A stretch of DNA of 64,000 nt from Sulfuritalea sp. (GCA_023229685.1 JALNYT010000002.1:558001-622000), one strand, 5' to 3'; counted from the first letter of the stretch, positions 43,924-53,496 are shown. Numbers and translations are program-made. The notes: generated by a model from the sequence alone, not told the origin.

Positions 43924-44955
43924 CTAATAGTTGGCCGCCTCGCTCGTCCCGTTCGATCCAGACGACCCCGCTGAACTGCTCGCTTTCTTCTGGAAGTCAG
44001 CAGGATTGAACGGCTTGGCGGGTGCAGGAGCGGCGGCCGGTTTGGGAGCAGAAAACTCCCCGGCCGGATAGCCCATCGATTTAAAGAATCCAATCTTGTT
44101 GGCTTGGGCCTCCTTGACCTCGGCTTCGTATTGATCAATCTTGGCCTGTACTGCGGGCATGTCCTTGCGGAGCGTATTCTCCATCTGACTCCTCGCCATG
44201 TTCATCATGGACGTGGCCGCTTTAATATCCGCATCGTAGCTGGTGATCAGCATTCGTCCCGTAGCCGTATCGACCTTGCCATCGGTAGCCTTTTCCTTGG
44301 CCGCCTGTAACTTCATGTCGGCAATCTGCGTCGCGGTATCGGAGCGCAGTTGCTGCAACTGCAGCATCTGTTCGGCGCGGGCCATCATGGCATCGCCGCG
44401 CTGATTGGCACCGAGACCAACGCGCATCTTGTAGGCGCCTTCATGGTCGCCGATCGCATCGAGGGCTTGTGCCATGGTTTCAGGATCATTCGCCACTTTC
44501 TTTCGCGTGGCGTCCTGGGCATCCGTGTTATCAACCATCGTGGAGTTGTCCTTACGATAGTCGCCGGCAGCCTTGTACGCGAGGTCGGCATCGCTTTGGG
44601 AGATCAAGCCTTTCCCGAGAGCATCGTTGTAGGCGTTCCCCGCTGCGTCTGCTTGCGCATTCACATCATCCGGCGTCGACATTCTTTGAGCAGGAACGGC
44701 GCCGGCCGCTTGGTCCGCCTTCCCGTTGATGATGTCCTGCACTTGAGCGGCGCGTGCCTGACGCAACTGCTCGGCGGCCTGCTGATCCGACAAGGTATTC
44801 GCGGCATGCGTCTGTTGCCCAAGATGAGCCCGCACCTGAGCAAGTGCGGTCTCCCGGTCTTGCGTTACCAGCGCTTGGAATTGGTCCAGCAGGCCAGCCG
44901 AGCCGACATCGGCCGCCGCGCCGATACCGTAACCAATATTGTCGATAAGTCCCAT
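43924..44955 (-). CDS. Ala/Gln-rich phage-like protein
   Basis: A 343-residue protein rich in Ala, Gln, Asp and Lys with long predicted helices (for example SDTATQIADMKLQAAKEKA). Near the C-terminus is KIGFFKSMGYP, followed by a Pro/Ala linker and a Ser/Gly tail. It resembles internal virion or ejection proteins of phages in composition, but no specific family is recognised. AGGAG is eight bases before the ATG. Confidence 0.6.
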   Translation of the reverse strand: MGLIDNIGYGIGAAADVGSAGLLDQFQALVTQDRETALAQVRAHLGQQTHAANTLSDQQAAEQLRQARAAQVQDIINGKADQAAGAVPAQRMSTPDDVNAQADAAGNAYNDALGKGLISQSDADLAYKAAGDYRKDNSTMVDNTDAQDATRKKVANDPETMAQALDAIGDHEGAYKMRVGLGANQRGDAMMARAEQMLQLQQLRSDTATQIADMKLQAAKEKATDGKVDTATGRMLITSYDADIKAATSMMNMARSQMENTLRKDMPAVQAKIDQYEAEVKEAQANKIGFFKSMGYPAGEFSAPKPAAAPAPAKPFNPADFQKKASSSAGSSGSNGTSEAANY

Positions 44956-44957
44956 GG

Positions 44958-45704
44958 TCAAGACTCCTGTGGTGAAGAAATGTTCGATTGATCGGAAGCA
45001 TAGGACGGCGTCGCGACATCAACCGGTTGTTGTCGTTTTTCCTGGATCCGGTCAAAGCGACGCAGGAATGCGATGTACGTGACGGTCCGCAACAATTCGT
45101 CGTCGTGCCGCGGCTGAATCACCAGCGCGCCAGATTCTGGGTCGTAGTCCGCCAGCGTGCCATCGCTCCCCAGCGTGGCCTGGTCGGAGAACTCGGCAAA
45201 GAGTTCCCGGGGGGTGATGCTGGGGTCTTCCTGCAAGCGCGCGGCGATGAGCTTGCTCAAGTCGTCAGGCGCCTGCGGCCTAGATTTCTTCGATTGCCGG
45301 TACGCCGACACGACTTCCATGCCGGCCGTAAAGAACAACTCCTTGTCGCCACGCCTGCCAGCGAAAAGAACAGCAACCGCGCAGAGTGCGGACCAGGGGT
45401 CACGGCGCTCCCGCGGGAAGCTCGCCATTACCTCGATAACCTCGGGCTGGGAATCGTCGATCGGGATGCCGTGCGCGACGATCTGCGCGACACACGACTC
45501 TGCGGCCTCGATGTCGGCGGCTTTCCATCCGGATAGGCGCCATCCAGCCGCTTCCGAAATATCTTCCAGACTCAGCAAGCGGCACCCGCGCGATACGGGC
45601 GATTTGGGGCGCTTTTCTGGGTCGGGTGATACCGCACCCTTGGCTGACTCGATAAAGTCTCGCCACGGGCTGATTGCAAGGGGCGCTGGCTTAGTGGCAA
45701 GCAT
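44958..45704 (-). CDS. Hypothetical protein of the island 2 operon
   Basis: A 248-residue protein starting MLATKPAPLAISPWRDFIES. The middle part (EAAGWRLSGWKAADIEAAES, WSALCAVAVLFAGRR) is helical and the C-terminal part mixed. No family is recognised. It overlaps the preceding gene by 14 bases and is followed two bases later by the Ala/Gln-rich gene. Confidence 0.65.
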   Translation of the reverse strand: MLATKPAPLAISPWRDFIESAKGAVSPDPEKRPKSPVSRGCRLLSLEDISEAAGWRLSGWKAADIEAAESCVAQIVAHGIPIDDSQPEVIEVMASFPRERRDPWSALCAVAVLFAGRRGDKELFFTAGMEVVSAYRQSKKSRPQAPDDLSKLIAARLQEDPSITPRELFAEFSDQATLGSDGTLADYDPESGALVIQPRHDDELLRTVTYIAFLRRFDRIQEKRQQPVDVATPSYASDQSNISSPQES

Positions 45705-45912
45705 GGCCGCCTCGCATTTCCTCAATCGATGCCGCCGCGTACCGGGTGGCGAATTCGAGACGCGCAAGAAGGTCAAGAAGTTCGCTGAGCCGGGGGGTCT
45801 CGTTGGGCAGGTGCACATACAGGTCGCGAAAGTCATCCGCCACGTCGCCGATGGTTTCGATGTGGCGCGAAAGCAGAGCGAGTGCATTGGCGTGATTGGG
45901 GCGGGCGCTCAT
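45691..45912 (-). CDS. Small helical protein, hypothetical
   Basis: A 73-residue protein (MSARPNHANALALLSRHIET, then FRDLYVHLPNETPRLSELLD) predicted as two or three helices. It overlaps its neighbours at both ends (four bases upstream, 14 downstream), which supports it as a real gene of the operon. Confidence 0.6.
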   Translation of the reverse strand: MSARPNHANALALLSRHIETIGDVADDFRDLYVHLPNETPRLSELLDLLARLEFATRYAAASIEEMRGGHACH

Positions 45913-46274
45913 GGCGTGCTCCGTGCAGCCTGTTCGCTGATGGCCGGCGCTGTCGAGACGGCGCGATAGCGGAGATATTGCGGCGAACGCGGATCAGTCA
46001 GCCGCTCGATCTCGCCGATGTGCGCCAAGTAAGCCACAGCCCATGAGACGGCGCCCCGGTCGGCCTGGCATCGGTGTCGGAGTTGTCCATGCTCAAGCGC
46101 CTGAGGCGCCACGCGGCGAAGCTCATGGAGTACCCGCTCCGTCACCGAACCCGACCGGACGCCGCGAGGAAATGGATTAACCGGCCAGGTGGGGCGGTGC
46201 GCCTCCGTCCGGGAAGCGGAAACAGCCAGCAGCATTTCGAGCATCGTGGGCAAGCGCCGGGGGCTCGTCGTCAT
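45909..46274 (-). CDS. Putative winged-helix protein, hypothetical
   Basis: A 121-residue protein. The segment VTERVLHELRRVAPQALEHG, then CQADRGAVSWAVAYLAHIGE and IERL looks like a winged helix in which a second helix reads a DNA target. An inverted repeat with three GG(T)NGACC units lies about 100 bases upstream and may be its operator. Confidence 0.55.
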   Translation of the reverse strand: MTTSPRRLPTMLEMLLAVSASRTEAHRPTWPVNPFPRGVRSGSVTERVLHELRRVAPQALEHGQLRHRCQADRGAVSWAVAYLAHIGEIERLTDPRSPQYLRYRAVSTAPAISEQAARSTP

Positions 46275-46377
46275 GGCGCTCCCTTTCCTGCGCTCCGGCG
46301 CCTTCTACCTATTGAGGCTTCATACCTCCGTAATGGCTTAAAAGCTTTTGACTTGTCTGGTCTGGTCTTATCTAAAG

Positions 46378-46416
46378 ACCGTTCGGTAGACCAATGGGTA
46401 GACCGAACGGTTGACC
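46378..46416. promoter_or_regulatory. Operator-like inverted repeat with iterated GGTAGACC
   Basis: ACCGTTCGGT (46378-46387) and ACCGAACGGT (46402-46411) are perfect inverted arms. Overlapping them are GGTAGACC at 46386-46393 and 46398-46405 and GGTTGACC at 46409-46416, about one helical turn apart. It lies in the largest gap of the minus-strand operon (46275-46427), so it may be an internal operator or origin-like site. Confidence 0.55.
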
Positions 46417-46427
46417 GTTGAATGTCT

Positions 46428-46796
46428 CTATTCAAGGGCTTCTCCACGGTTTTTGCGCTTCTTATTGGTGTCTTCTGCGCTCTTAACCTGATCCCGCCTG
46501 ATGCGCGCTCGATAGGCTCGGTAGTCATCAAGTTCAGGGCTGAAAAGCTCATCACCAGCGACCGTGAAGAAGGCCATGACCGCCGGCAGTACCGCGCGGA
46601 TTTCAACGGCTGAGTACCCGAGTACCTTTGCCAAAACGGCCGGATCCGCTGGCGCGGTTCGATTCACCCAGCACTCAAGGCGCAGTGAATACAGCAGCCC
46701 ACGTTCGGCGAGCGTCATGGCCCGGTACTCGCGTCGAACAAGCATGCAGGCCGCGTACTCCTGAAAGGCGGGGGGCTCTCGATTCTGAGTTTTCAT
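46428..46796 (-). CDS. DUF1376-like phage replication accessory protein
   Basis: A 122-residue protein. The segment YRAMTLAERGLLYSLRLECW, then VLAKVLGYSAVEIRAVLPAV and MAFF fits DUF1376, found in phage replication modules near helicase loaders. The C-terminus is basic. Its ATG overlaps the stop of a 49-residue frame upstream. Confidence 0.65.
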   Translation of the reverse strand: MKTQNREPPAFQEYAACMLVRREYRAMTLAERGLLYSLRLECWVNRTAPADPAVLAKVLGYSAVEIRAVLPAVMAFFTVAGDELFSPELDDYRAYRARIRRDQVKSAEDTNKKRKNRGEALE

Positions 46797-46942
46797 ATCC
46801 GCCCCCCGATCAACCGAAACAGGGAAAGAGCGGCAGTGCATCCGGTCTGGCGCCAGAGACGGCCGGCAGCGGCATGAGCTTGGCGGGCTTCCTCCATGGC
46901 GTAGGCGGCGACCCAGAGCCCTCGGGATAGACGGTTAAGCAT
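46793..46942 (-). CDS. 49-residue hypothetical protein
   Basis: A short frame (MLNRLSRGLWVAAYAMEEAR, then GRLWRQTGCTAALSLFRLIG) that overlaps the primase stop by eight bases and the DUF1376 start by four. The overlaps at both ends support real translation. No family is recognised. Confidence 0.5.
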   Translation of the reverse strand: MLNRLSRGLWVAAYAMEEARQAHAAAGRLWRQTGCTAALSLFRLIGGRI

Positions 46943-47894
46943 GATCGCCCTCCCTCAGCAGTTCGGCACCACGCAGCATGGCCGCGCTGATCTCCGCATC
47001 GACAGCCTTCTTGATGCTGGATTCGGAGACGCCGCGGCCACGTCGATATACCTGCTGCCGCTCCGCGATCTTCTCGTTGCGGTAGTCCAGCCAGTCGGTG
47101 CCGGCTATCCCGATCGGTACGGCAATACCGCAGCCGAGAACCGCAGCGGCCTCCTGCGCGGCTTTGACGCCCGGATTGATGCCCGTCTTCCTCTCGGTTG
47201 CCAGATCGTTGTCAGCGGCCACCACGACCATGCCGCGACGGGGCAACGCCTCGGCAACGCGCACCAGGTTGCCGGCATTGAAGCCGACAACAACGCGAGC
47301 CGTCGGCACGGCGGAGAAGATAGCCAGGCCAGTTGCCAGCCCCTCACAGATCACCGTCAAGGATGCGCTGCGCCGCTCGATCGTGTAGCTGGCGCCTCGG
47401 GTCGGTGCGCCGGACCAGAAGAGCTTTTCACCGTCAGGGCTGATGCGCTGCACGGATGTGAGTGCGCCATTGATATGCATCGGCACAACCAACCACCCGG
47501 CATCATCCGTTCGCAGTCCAAAGCAACCGGCCATGTCCAACAGCTTGTGCGCCAGATATGGATGACCCTCTCGAAGCGGCTTGCAGGCGTCGAAGTAGTC
47601 TCGCGCTGATCGCATCGCTGCCGCGATCTGCCGGCGCTCTTCTGCACGGCGGCGTTGGATGGCGGCCCGGTCAATCGGCGTGGGCTGGTTGGACGCGTTC
47701 GGCTTCCAGATTAACGGCTCGGGGTGAATGGCCCAATCTTGGACAAAGCCAAGGTCACCGTCGACCATCAGCTTGTAGGCTCCGTTTCTCGATTTTGGGT
47801 GCGATTCGGTAGGGCATCGATGCCAGCGGCCATCGGGCGTGATGTCGCGGGGTATCAAGCCAGCAGCTCGGCAGAAGTTCGGGAAGTCGATCAT
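46935..47894 (-). CDS. Toprim-domain phage primase
   Basis: A 319-residue protein. The first 60 residues carry a zinc-finger-like start typical of phage primases (a Cys/His pair in WHRCPTESH). The C-terminal half has a Toprim domain: Glu in LTVICEGLATGLAIF and Asp-x-Asp in VVVAADNDLA. It would make primers for island replication together with the helicase directly upstream, whose stop it overlaps by four bases. Confidence 0.88.
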   Translation of the reverse strand: MIDFPNFCRAAGLIPRDITPDGRWHRCPTESHPKSRNGAYKLMVDGDLGFVQDWAIHPEPLIWKPNASNQPTPIDRAAIQRRRAEERRQIAAAMRSARDYFDACKPLREGHPYLAHKLLDMAGCFGLRTDDAGWLVVPMHINGALTSVQRISPDGEKLFWSGAPTRGASYTIERRSASLTVICEGLATGLAIFSAVPTARVVVGFNAGNLVRVAEALPRRGMVVVAADNDLATERKTGINPGVKAAQEAAAVLGCGIAVPIGIAGTDWLDYRNEKIAERQQVYRRGRGVSESSIKKAVDAEISAAMLRGAELLREGDHA

Positions 47895-49381
47895 ATTGAT
47901 GCACTCCGCTCGCTGTGTTGCTTGCTGCGGACTTTGTGCCAGGCAACGGCAAACGACTTGATCTTGTTCCGTACTTCCTTGGTGGGCGTCACAGGCCGGG
48001 TGTGTTCAAACTTCTGCGTGGGCCACGCGCCGGACAGCTTCATGTATTGCGCCAATGCCCATTTGTCGTTCTTCCCCCACTCGTTCGCCAGACCGACTAT
48101 CTGCGGCCAGATATTCCGGTTCAGCGCAGCCCTGTTTCCGGAAACAACAAGCTCTTTTAGCGTTCCTTGAGCGTGAGTGATGTTGCTGGGTTTGGCCGGA
48201 TACTCGAAACCGCAGGCAGGGCATCTTGGCGCAGCGGCATGGACACAGAAGCACTGCGAACACTTGACGACCTTCTTATCCTTCGGCTGCGAGGGTTCTT
48301 TCTTTCTCCGCGCGCCGTCATCAAGCTCTGCAATGCCGTGCTCGAAAAAGTCCTGCATCTGGTCCCAAAACCGCACGCAGTTGCCTGAGTGGTCCAGCAC
48401 CAGACAATCCGCCTTTCCCGTTTCCGGCGAAGAGCGAAGACCCCGCCCCAGGATCTGGATATGTTCCGCCAGGCTGGACTTGAGCGGTCTCGCCATGATG
48501 ATGCAGCCAACGTCTGAAACGTCGAAGCCCTTGGAGAGAGCGGCAACAGAGATCAGGCCGCGGATGCTCGAATCCGGCTTGCGGAATTCCTTCACCATGG
48601 CGCCGCGGGCATCGTCGCCAGTCTTGTAGGTGTAGAGATCGCACACAACCCCGGCCGCCATGAATTGGCGCTGTAGTTCTTCGCAATGCGCCACCGTCGC
48701 ACCGAAGGCAATGAACTTGCGGCCCTCGCCATGTTTCAGGTACTCGGCAACACAGTCGCCAACGATCGGCATGGAGCGCTCGGCCGCTTCACTGTCCGAC
48801 CATTCGCCGGCCGTCACCTTGGCGCCGGTCATGTCTGGCTCCGATGCGGCGAAGATGCGGAACGGCACCAGATGCTTGTCAGCAATCAACTTGTTGGTAC
48901 TGACCACACTCACCACGGCGTCGTAATGCTTCCCGAGCCCGCGCGTGAAGGGTGTTGCGCTCAGTCCGATCACCACGGTGTCACGCTTGCCGATGCGATC
49001 GGTAATGGTCTTATGCAGGCCGTGGCACTCGTCCACGATGATCAGATCAGCATCAGGCCACTTCCGGCGTGCCAGGGTCTGAACGCTGGCGACCTGGATG
49101 CGTTCCCAAGGTTTCCAGCGCCAGTGCTGCGCCTGGATGACTCCATGCGGGATGCCGTAACGGTCCAGCGTCTCGCTCGTCTGTTCGATCAGCGCAATCC
49201 GGTCCACAACGAAAACGAGGCGCTTCATCTTCTTTTCGCACTCGTCGGCTAGGTAGGCGCCGACTACCGTCTTGCCGGATCCGGTGCCCATACAGAGAAT
49301 TTGATTCTCGATGCCGGCGTGAATGTTGGCGCGCAGAAATTCAACGGCCTCGCCTTGGTAGTCTCGAAGTTCGATGCTCAT
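47891..49381 (-). CDS. Superfamily 2 DNA helicase (phage type)
   Basis: A 496-residue DEAD/DEAH-box helicase. Motif I is MGTGSGKTVVGA, motif II DECHG, motif III GLSATPF and motif VI QILGRGLRSS. A zinc ribbon (CSQCFC and CPACGF) follows near residue 385. It resembles helicases of phage and plasmid replication modules. It overlaps the ParB-like gene and the primase gene by four bases each. Confidence 0.92.
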   Translation of the reverse strand: MSIELRDYQGEAVEFLRANIHAGIENQILCMGTGSGKTVVGAYLADECEKKMKRLVFVVDRIALIEQTSETLDRYGIPHGVIQAQHWRWKPWERIQVASVQTLARRKWPDADLIIVDECHGLHKTITDRIGKRDTVVIGLSATPFTRGLGKHYDAVVSVVSTNKLIADKHLVPFRIFAASEPDMTGAKVTAGEWSDSEAAERSMPIVGDCVAEYLKHGEGRKFIAFGATVAHCEELQRQFMAAGVVCDLYTYKTGDDARGAMVKEFRKPDSSIRGLISVAALSKGFDVSDVGCIIMARPLKSSLAEHIQILGRGLRSSPETGKADCLVLDHSGNCVRFWDQMQDFFEHGIAELDDGARRKKEPSQPKDKKVVKCSQCFCVHAAAPRCPACGFEYPAKPSNITHAQGTLKELVVSGNRAALNRNIWPQIVGLANEWGKNDKWALAQYMKLSGAWPTQKFEHTRPVTPTKEVRNKIKSFAVAWHKVRSKQHSERSASI

Positions 49382-50385
49382 AGGGCACCGCCTTTCAACT
49401 TCGGCAGGATCTCGGAATCACGCTCAACACCAAGCGCGGCGCGAATCTTGGCGAGCACCTTGCCCTTGCGGGTAGCCTCCCTCTGCGCCTCGTTGCTGGT
49501 GGTCAATGCCTGATTCAGCCGGCCTTCAAGCTGGTGGTAAAGCTTGATGCGTTTATCCAGTTCGCCGGCCAGATCGTCCTTGGTCAAGGAGTCGATTCGC
49601 TCCTGCAGCGCGCGATTCTCGGCAACCTCGCGTTCATAGTCGGCAAGCAGATCGGCGTGCGCGTTGGTTTCGGGTTCGATGGTCGGCTCGGGTCGGGCCT
49701 TCCCAACCGTTCCCTGCGCCCGATGGTTATGAACCGCCTCGCGCGCCACGCCCTTGATCTGCTCTGGTTCAGCCGCCGCGACAATCGCCTGTTCTTCCTT
49801 CGGTAGATCGGCTACCTGTGACGCCAGGTTGAGCGACATCGCGCCAGACTTCACGGCTTCAACAACTTCAGCGGGGGATTCGCGCTCTACCTTCGCGGCT
49901 GTTTGAACAGATCGCGGCGATACTTGGAGCATTTCTGCTGCGGCTGATTGGCTAACCTTTGGCAAGTTTGCGGAAGGTTCAACGTTTGTGCGCTCGCCTT
50001 GTCGCATGTTCGCCATACTCGCCGCAATCATCGCCCGCTGGCTCTCGGTGAGGTGCCGGCGATGCATATTCGCAGACAGCACGAAGGCCATTGGATCCGT
50101 GCCGGAATACTCCACGGTTGCCGGCTCGATACCAATTTCCACGCAGGCGCGGTATCGGTTGCCACCGTCGAGGATCTGGCCACTATGAATAACGATCGGC
50201 TGATTGAGCCCATTCGCTGCGACGTCGGCCTTGAGCGAGGCAAACTCAGCATCGGTCATGCGCGGAAACAATTTGCAGAGGGGATGCAGTTCTATCGCGC
50301 CATGCGCGCTATTCTGTGTTCCGAGGTTTCCCGCCTCTGTTGCTTCCCCCGCGCCACGAGCCCCGACAGGCCGTGGCGCTGTCAT
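49378..50385 (-). CDS. ParB/RepB/Spo0J-family protein
   Basis: A 335-residue protein. The ParB nuclease-like domain (IVIHSGQILDGGNRYRACVE, then LSANMHRRHLTESQRAM) lies at about residues 60-125, followed by a helix-turn-helix region (SQSAAAEMLQVSPRSVQTAA) and a coiled C-terminus. No ParA partner is near, so partition is less likely than replication control or a regulatory role. Confidence 0.88.
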   Translation of the reverse strand: MTAPRPVGARGAGEATEAGNLGTQNSAHGAIELHPLCKLFPRMTDAEFASLKADVAANGLNQPIVIHSGQILDGGNRYRACVEIGIEPATVEYSGTDPMAFVLSANMHRRHLTESQRAMIAASMANMRQGERTNVEPSANLPKVSQSAAAEMLQVSPRSVQTAAKVERESPAEVVEAVKSGAMSLNLASQVADLPKEEQAIVAAAEPEQIKGVAREAVHNHRAQGTVGKARPEPTIEPETNAHADLLADYEREVAENRALQERIDSLTKDDLAGELDKRIKLYHQLEGRLNQALTTSNEAQREATRKGKVLAKIRAALGVERDSEILPKLKGGAL

Positions 50386-50437
50386 TTCCGTCTCCGGTGC
50401 CGGAAAGCGTCAGCGCAGGCGTCATTTCTACCGGCAT

Positions 50438-50623
50438 TCATGCCGCCACCTGCACGGGTTGATGCTGCCTGGTTAACTGCTCGATGGAATCGTCAGGCCA
50501 AAGAAGCTGGCGGTTCGGAAGCTTTGCGGGCTTGATCCCATAGTAGGAACCCTTACGACAAAGGGCGATCCGTAGGGTATGTGGCTGCAATCCAAGTTTT
50601 GCAGCCAGTTGCTCGGTGGTCAT
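50438..50623 (-). CDS. Small helix-turn-helix protein
   Basis: A 61-residue protein (MTTEQLAAKLGLQPHTLRIA, then LPNRQLLWPDDSIEQL) with the fold of AlpA/excisionase-type DNA-binding proteins. TTGGAG precedes the ATG. It could be the directionality factor of island 2 or an operon regulator. Confidence 0.75.
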   Translation of the reverse strand: MTTEQLAAKLGLQPHTLRIALCRKGSYYGIKPAKLPNRQLLWPDDSIEQLTRQHQPVQVAA

Positions 50624-50708
50624 GGTCAGTCTCCAAGTAATGAAGCTGACCGTATTTGAATACCGCGAAATACCCCTACGTCACGGCATTACAGAACCCC
50701 GCCGAAAA

Positions 50709-51404
50709 TCACCACAGCTTTTTTATCTGATTGGGAGGATGCCTGATGCGGGAATATCTTGTCTTCAAACGTGGCAACACGCTCCGATCGAAGGCGCGCC
50801 CTGCCTTCTCGCAGTCTTCCTTTTCCAGTGCTTCTATCGCGGCGCTGTCGCTAACTTCCCATCGGATAACCTGCAAATCATAGCTGCCGAACCTCTTCTT
50901 TAAGTCCGCACGGTTGAGCATCCTCTTTTCGGCAAAGAGACGACACTGCATTCCTAGAACCCTTCCCTCAAACCGCGCTTCCTCCTGCTTGGTCAAACTT
51001 GGTGGCCGGCCGGTTTGGTCTTCGGGTGGCGGTGTCGAAGACGCGAATAACAGCCCTCCATTCTTCTTTCGCCTTCGCGCTTCTGGCGATGTGGCGAGTC
51101 GTATCTGCGACAACAGGTACTGCGTTGCTTTCTCCCGATCTCCCGGGGAAAGCAGGTTCAGTGGGCCATTCCATAGATACTCAACTCCGCGAATCTCGCG
51201 CATGACATCATCAAAGTGCTTGTTGAACCATTGCTTTCGCGCTCTGCTTGATGGCTTTCCGCCCTGTCTAGCCCGGCGAGCATTCATCCATTTAACCTCC
51301 GCCAATATCCGCGCAAGGTGGCAGAGAATCAAAACGCCAGCTTTCCTTTCGGTTGGCGTCTCGGCGCTCACCGCGTTTATTAACCCCGTGGGTTTCTTGT
51401 TCAT
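50709..51404 (-). CDS. Hypothetical protein of the island 2 operon
   Basis: A 231-residue basic, largely helical protein (ARRARQGGKPSSRARKQWFN; PSLTKQEEARFEGRVLGMQC). No domain recognised. It may be a phage-type protein; only position in the operon supports it. Confidence 0.6.
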   Translation of the reverse strand: MNKKPTGLINAVSAETPTERKAGVLILCHLARILAEVKWMNARRARQGGKPSSRARKQWFNKHFDDVMREIRGVEYLWNGPLNLLSPGDREKATQYLLSQIRLATSPEARRRKKNGGLLFASSTPPPEDQTGRPPSLTKQEEARFEGRVLGMQCRLFAEKRMLNRADLKKRFGSYDLQVIRWEVSDSAAIEALEKEDCEKAGRAFDRSVLPRLKTRYSRIRHPPNQIKKLW

Positions 51405-51545
51405 ATCACGCCGCTACTTAGTGTTTCCTTAGTGAGTCCCGGGATATAGAACCCCGGCCCGAGCCGGGGCGGTGGCGGCGGCGGTCATTGCGCGTTCTTC
51501 GGCATGAGATAGACAACGTTACCCTAGGCGCGGCGAAGTTGGCCA

Positions 51546-51938
51546 CTACTTGGCAGACCCTTCCAGGGCTTCGAGGATTAACCCCTTCATGCGCTCCTTT
51601 GCTTCCTCTGGAAGGACGATCCAACTGTTATAGAGCATGGCGAGCTCCACTCGCCGCTCTGGCGGTATTCCATGTCTGTAACAGTAATTATTGAAGTCAT
51701 CCCAGCTCATTTGTTGCGGTTCCGGCTGAGTTTGTACTACGGGCTCGGCTTTTATCACCTGTCTGCTCTTGATTGGAGTCACACATCGCGGGAGCCTGCC
51801 TCTGCGTCCTGTCTGCTGTACCGGCTCGCGCTCGCTGCTCAACAGACAAACTACGTTATCCGCCAGACGGCGGCGAGAAGGGGCTGCTAGACCGGAAAAG
51901 AAGCTAGATCCCGACGCCGTAATCGTGTCGGAGCTCAT
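51546..51938 (-). CDS. Hypothetical protein of the island 2 operon
   Basis: A 130-residue protein with a disordered Ser/Arg/Pro-rich first half and a helical second half (MSWDDFNNYCYRHGIPPERR, then AKERMKGLILEALEG). It overlaps the next upstream gene by four bases. No family recognised. Confidence 0.6.
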   Translation of the reverse strand: MSSDTITASGSSFFSGLAAPSRRRLADNVVCLLSSEREPVQQTGRRGRLPRCVTPIKSRQVIKAEPVVQTQPEPQQMSWDDFNNYCYRHGIPPERRVELAMLYNSWIVLPEEAKERMKGLILEALEGSAK

Positions 51939-52354
51939 GCCGCACCCCTATAGTCGGCCATCGATACAATCTTGCGCCTAGCCTTCCCGGCTTGCTCGAT
52001 CGCAGCATTGTCGGCGGCTATTTCGTCTTCAATCTTCTTCATCTTGATCTGAAACTCTTGGTCTGTCATTGCCGAAAGCGGGAGCCAGCCTCCTGGCGAC
52101 AGATCCACCGTGCAGTCATCGCGTTCCTGCATGATGAACTCGGCGAGCACCGAGACGGCGCCTTCCTGCTCCGGTGTCATGGGTCCGATGGCAGCAGCAA
52201 AGGCGCGAGCAATAGAAAGGCGCCTCGCATAGAAACCGGATGCCGTTTCGCTGGAGAAGGCCGGATCATAGCCGGCTGTCCGCAGTTTGCGCAGGGCGTC
52301 CAAGCCCTTGAGGGCTCCGGCGACGCGGGCGGATTCGATTGTCGTGGCACTCAT
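51935..52354 (-). CDS. Hypothetical protein of the island 2 operon
   Basis: A 139-residue mainly helical protein (ARVAGALKGLDALRKLRTAG; FYARRLSIARAFAAAIGPMT; QEFQIKMKKIEDEIAADNAA). Four-base overlaps link it to both neighbours, which supports translation. No family recognised. Confidence 0.62.
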   Translation of the reverse strand: MSATTIESARVAGALKGLDALRKLRTAGYDPAFSSETASGFYARRLSIARAFAAAIGPMTPEQEGAVSVLAEFIMQERDDCTVDLSPGGWLPLSAMTDQEFQIKMKKIEDEIAADNAAIEQAGKARRKIVSMADYRGAA

Positions 52355-53334
52355 GCTGCACCGCCTTCTTGCGCAGAAGCCAGCACCTGGCTCCGAAAGT
52401 TCTGATAGCTCGAATCTTCCGCAGCATCGCGGACGTGTTGGGACGGCACCTTGCCCGGTTTATGGCACCACTCAATCACAAAGCGAAGGCGATCCGGCTC
52501 ATCCCGATAAAGGTGGCCACGCAATAGTTTGGTCGCTTGCCAGTTCCGGTGCACGGGAAGATTCTTGAAGAGGCCGGTAGCGCGGAATTGTTCCTCTGAG
52601 CCTCGCCATACAACGCAGAGCGCATCATCCGCGTACGACGATCGATGCGCAGTCTCAACCGACACCTTCAGCCCGCATTGAGTGGCGCGGGCAGATGCCA
52701 GACGCACGGGAGCGGGGAAATGGTCGACCTCTGTTGGCTTGGTCCCGTCGAGATTGCACAACATTTCCTGTAGCACCGGGTCATCCTTTGCCGCCTGCTG
52801 CTGAATCGCTTGGATTTCTCCGGAGCGTGCCGCGGCGCTGAAAATGACTTCGGAGTTATTCAGAGATGACACGGCTTCCCGCAGTTCGTCCATGAAGTCT
52901 TCGAGAGCATCTTCTGAGTATCGATACCCACCACCAGCCTTTTGCAGTTTGGCATAGCCAACAACGGCGCAGGTAACGAATCGATCAAGGGCCTTCGCCC
53001 TAAAATCATCGGCCGATACCGGCAGGGCGCTGATGCGCTTCTGCGCCTCCTCCTGCAGTCTCGCCGATTCGCGCGCATTAAGCTCCGCCGTGCTGAAGTC
53101 GATACGGACCGCGAAGGACTTTTTCCCCCGGCGATCGATCGTGACTTTCTTGGAACCATCGAAGCCGCGCCCGGTGGTCTTACCCTGGTTTGGCTCTCCC
53201 GGAAACCATGCCGACTCGACAAGCTTTGCCGCGATCAGGGCTTCTCGGCTCCCGTAGTAGTAGCAACCCCAATCGTATTCCTCGCGGGTAACGCCAGGGG
53301 CATACAAAGTCCGGTTATCCTTCTTGGTAGCCAT
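52351..53334 (-). CDS. Hypothetical protein of the island 2 operon
   Basis: A 327-residue protein of mixed secondary structure (FDGSKKVTIDRRGKKSFAVR; PVRLASARATQCGLKVSVET; DRLRFVIEWCHKPGK). No family recognised. AAGGAG lies just upstream of the ATG. A 17-codon frame with its own GGAGG (53374-53427) precedes it. Confidence 0.65.
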   Translation of the reverse strand: MATKKDNRTLYAPGVTREEYDWGCYYYGSREALIAAKLVESAWFPGEPNQGKTTGRGFDGSKKVTIDRRGKKSFAVRIDFSTAELNARESARLQEEAQKRISALPVSADDFRAKALDRFVTCAVVGYAKLQKAGGGYRYSEDALEDFMDELREAVSSLNNSEVIFSAAARSGEIQAIQQQAAKDDPVLQEMLCNLDGTKPTEVDHFPAPVRLASARATQCGLKVSVETAHRSSYADDALCVVWRGSEEQFRATGLFKNLPVHRNWQATKLLRGHLYRDEPDRLRFVIEWCHKPGKVPSQHVRDAAEDSSYQNFRSQVLASAQEGGAA

Positions 53335-53496
53335 GTTTGCATCTCCTTATTAGGTGCTGCGTGGTTAGGCGGCTTAGGTGGGCTCTCCTCCGCTTTTGCC
53401 GCCGCTCTTACTGCTATTGCTAATCATCGCGCCTCCGGTAGCTCACCAGATGAGCCTATGCCACTGGCTCGCCGGTGCGGAGTGTCGATATTTCTC

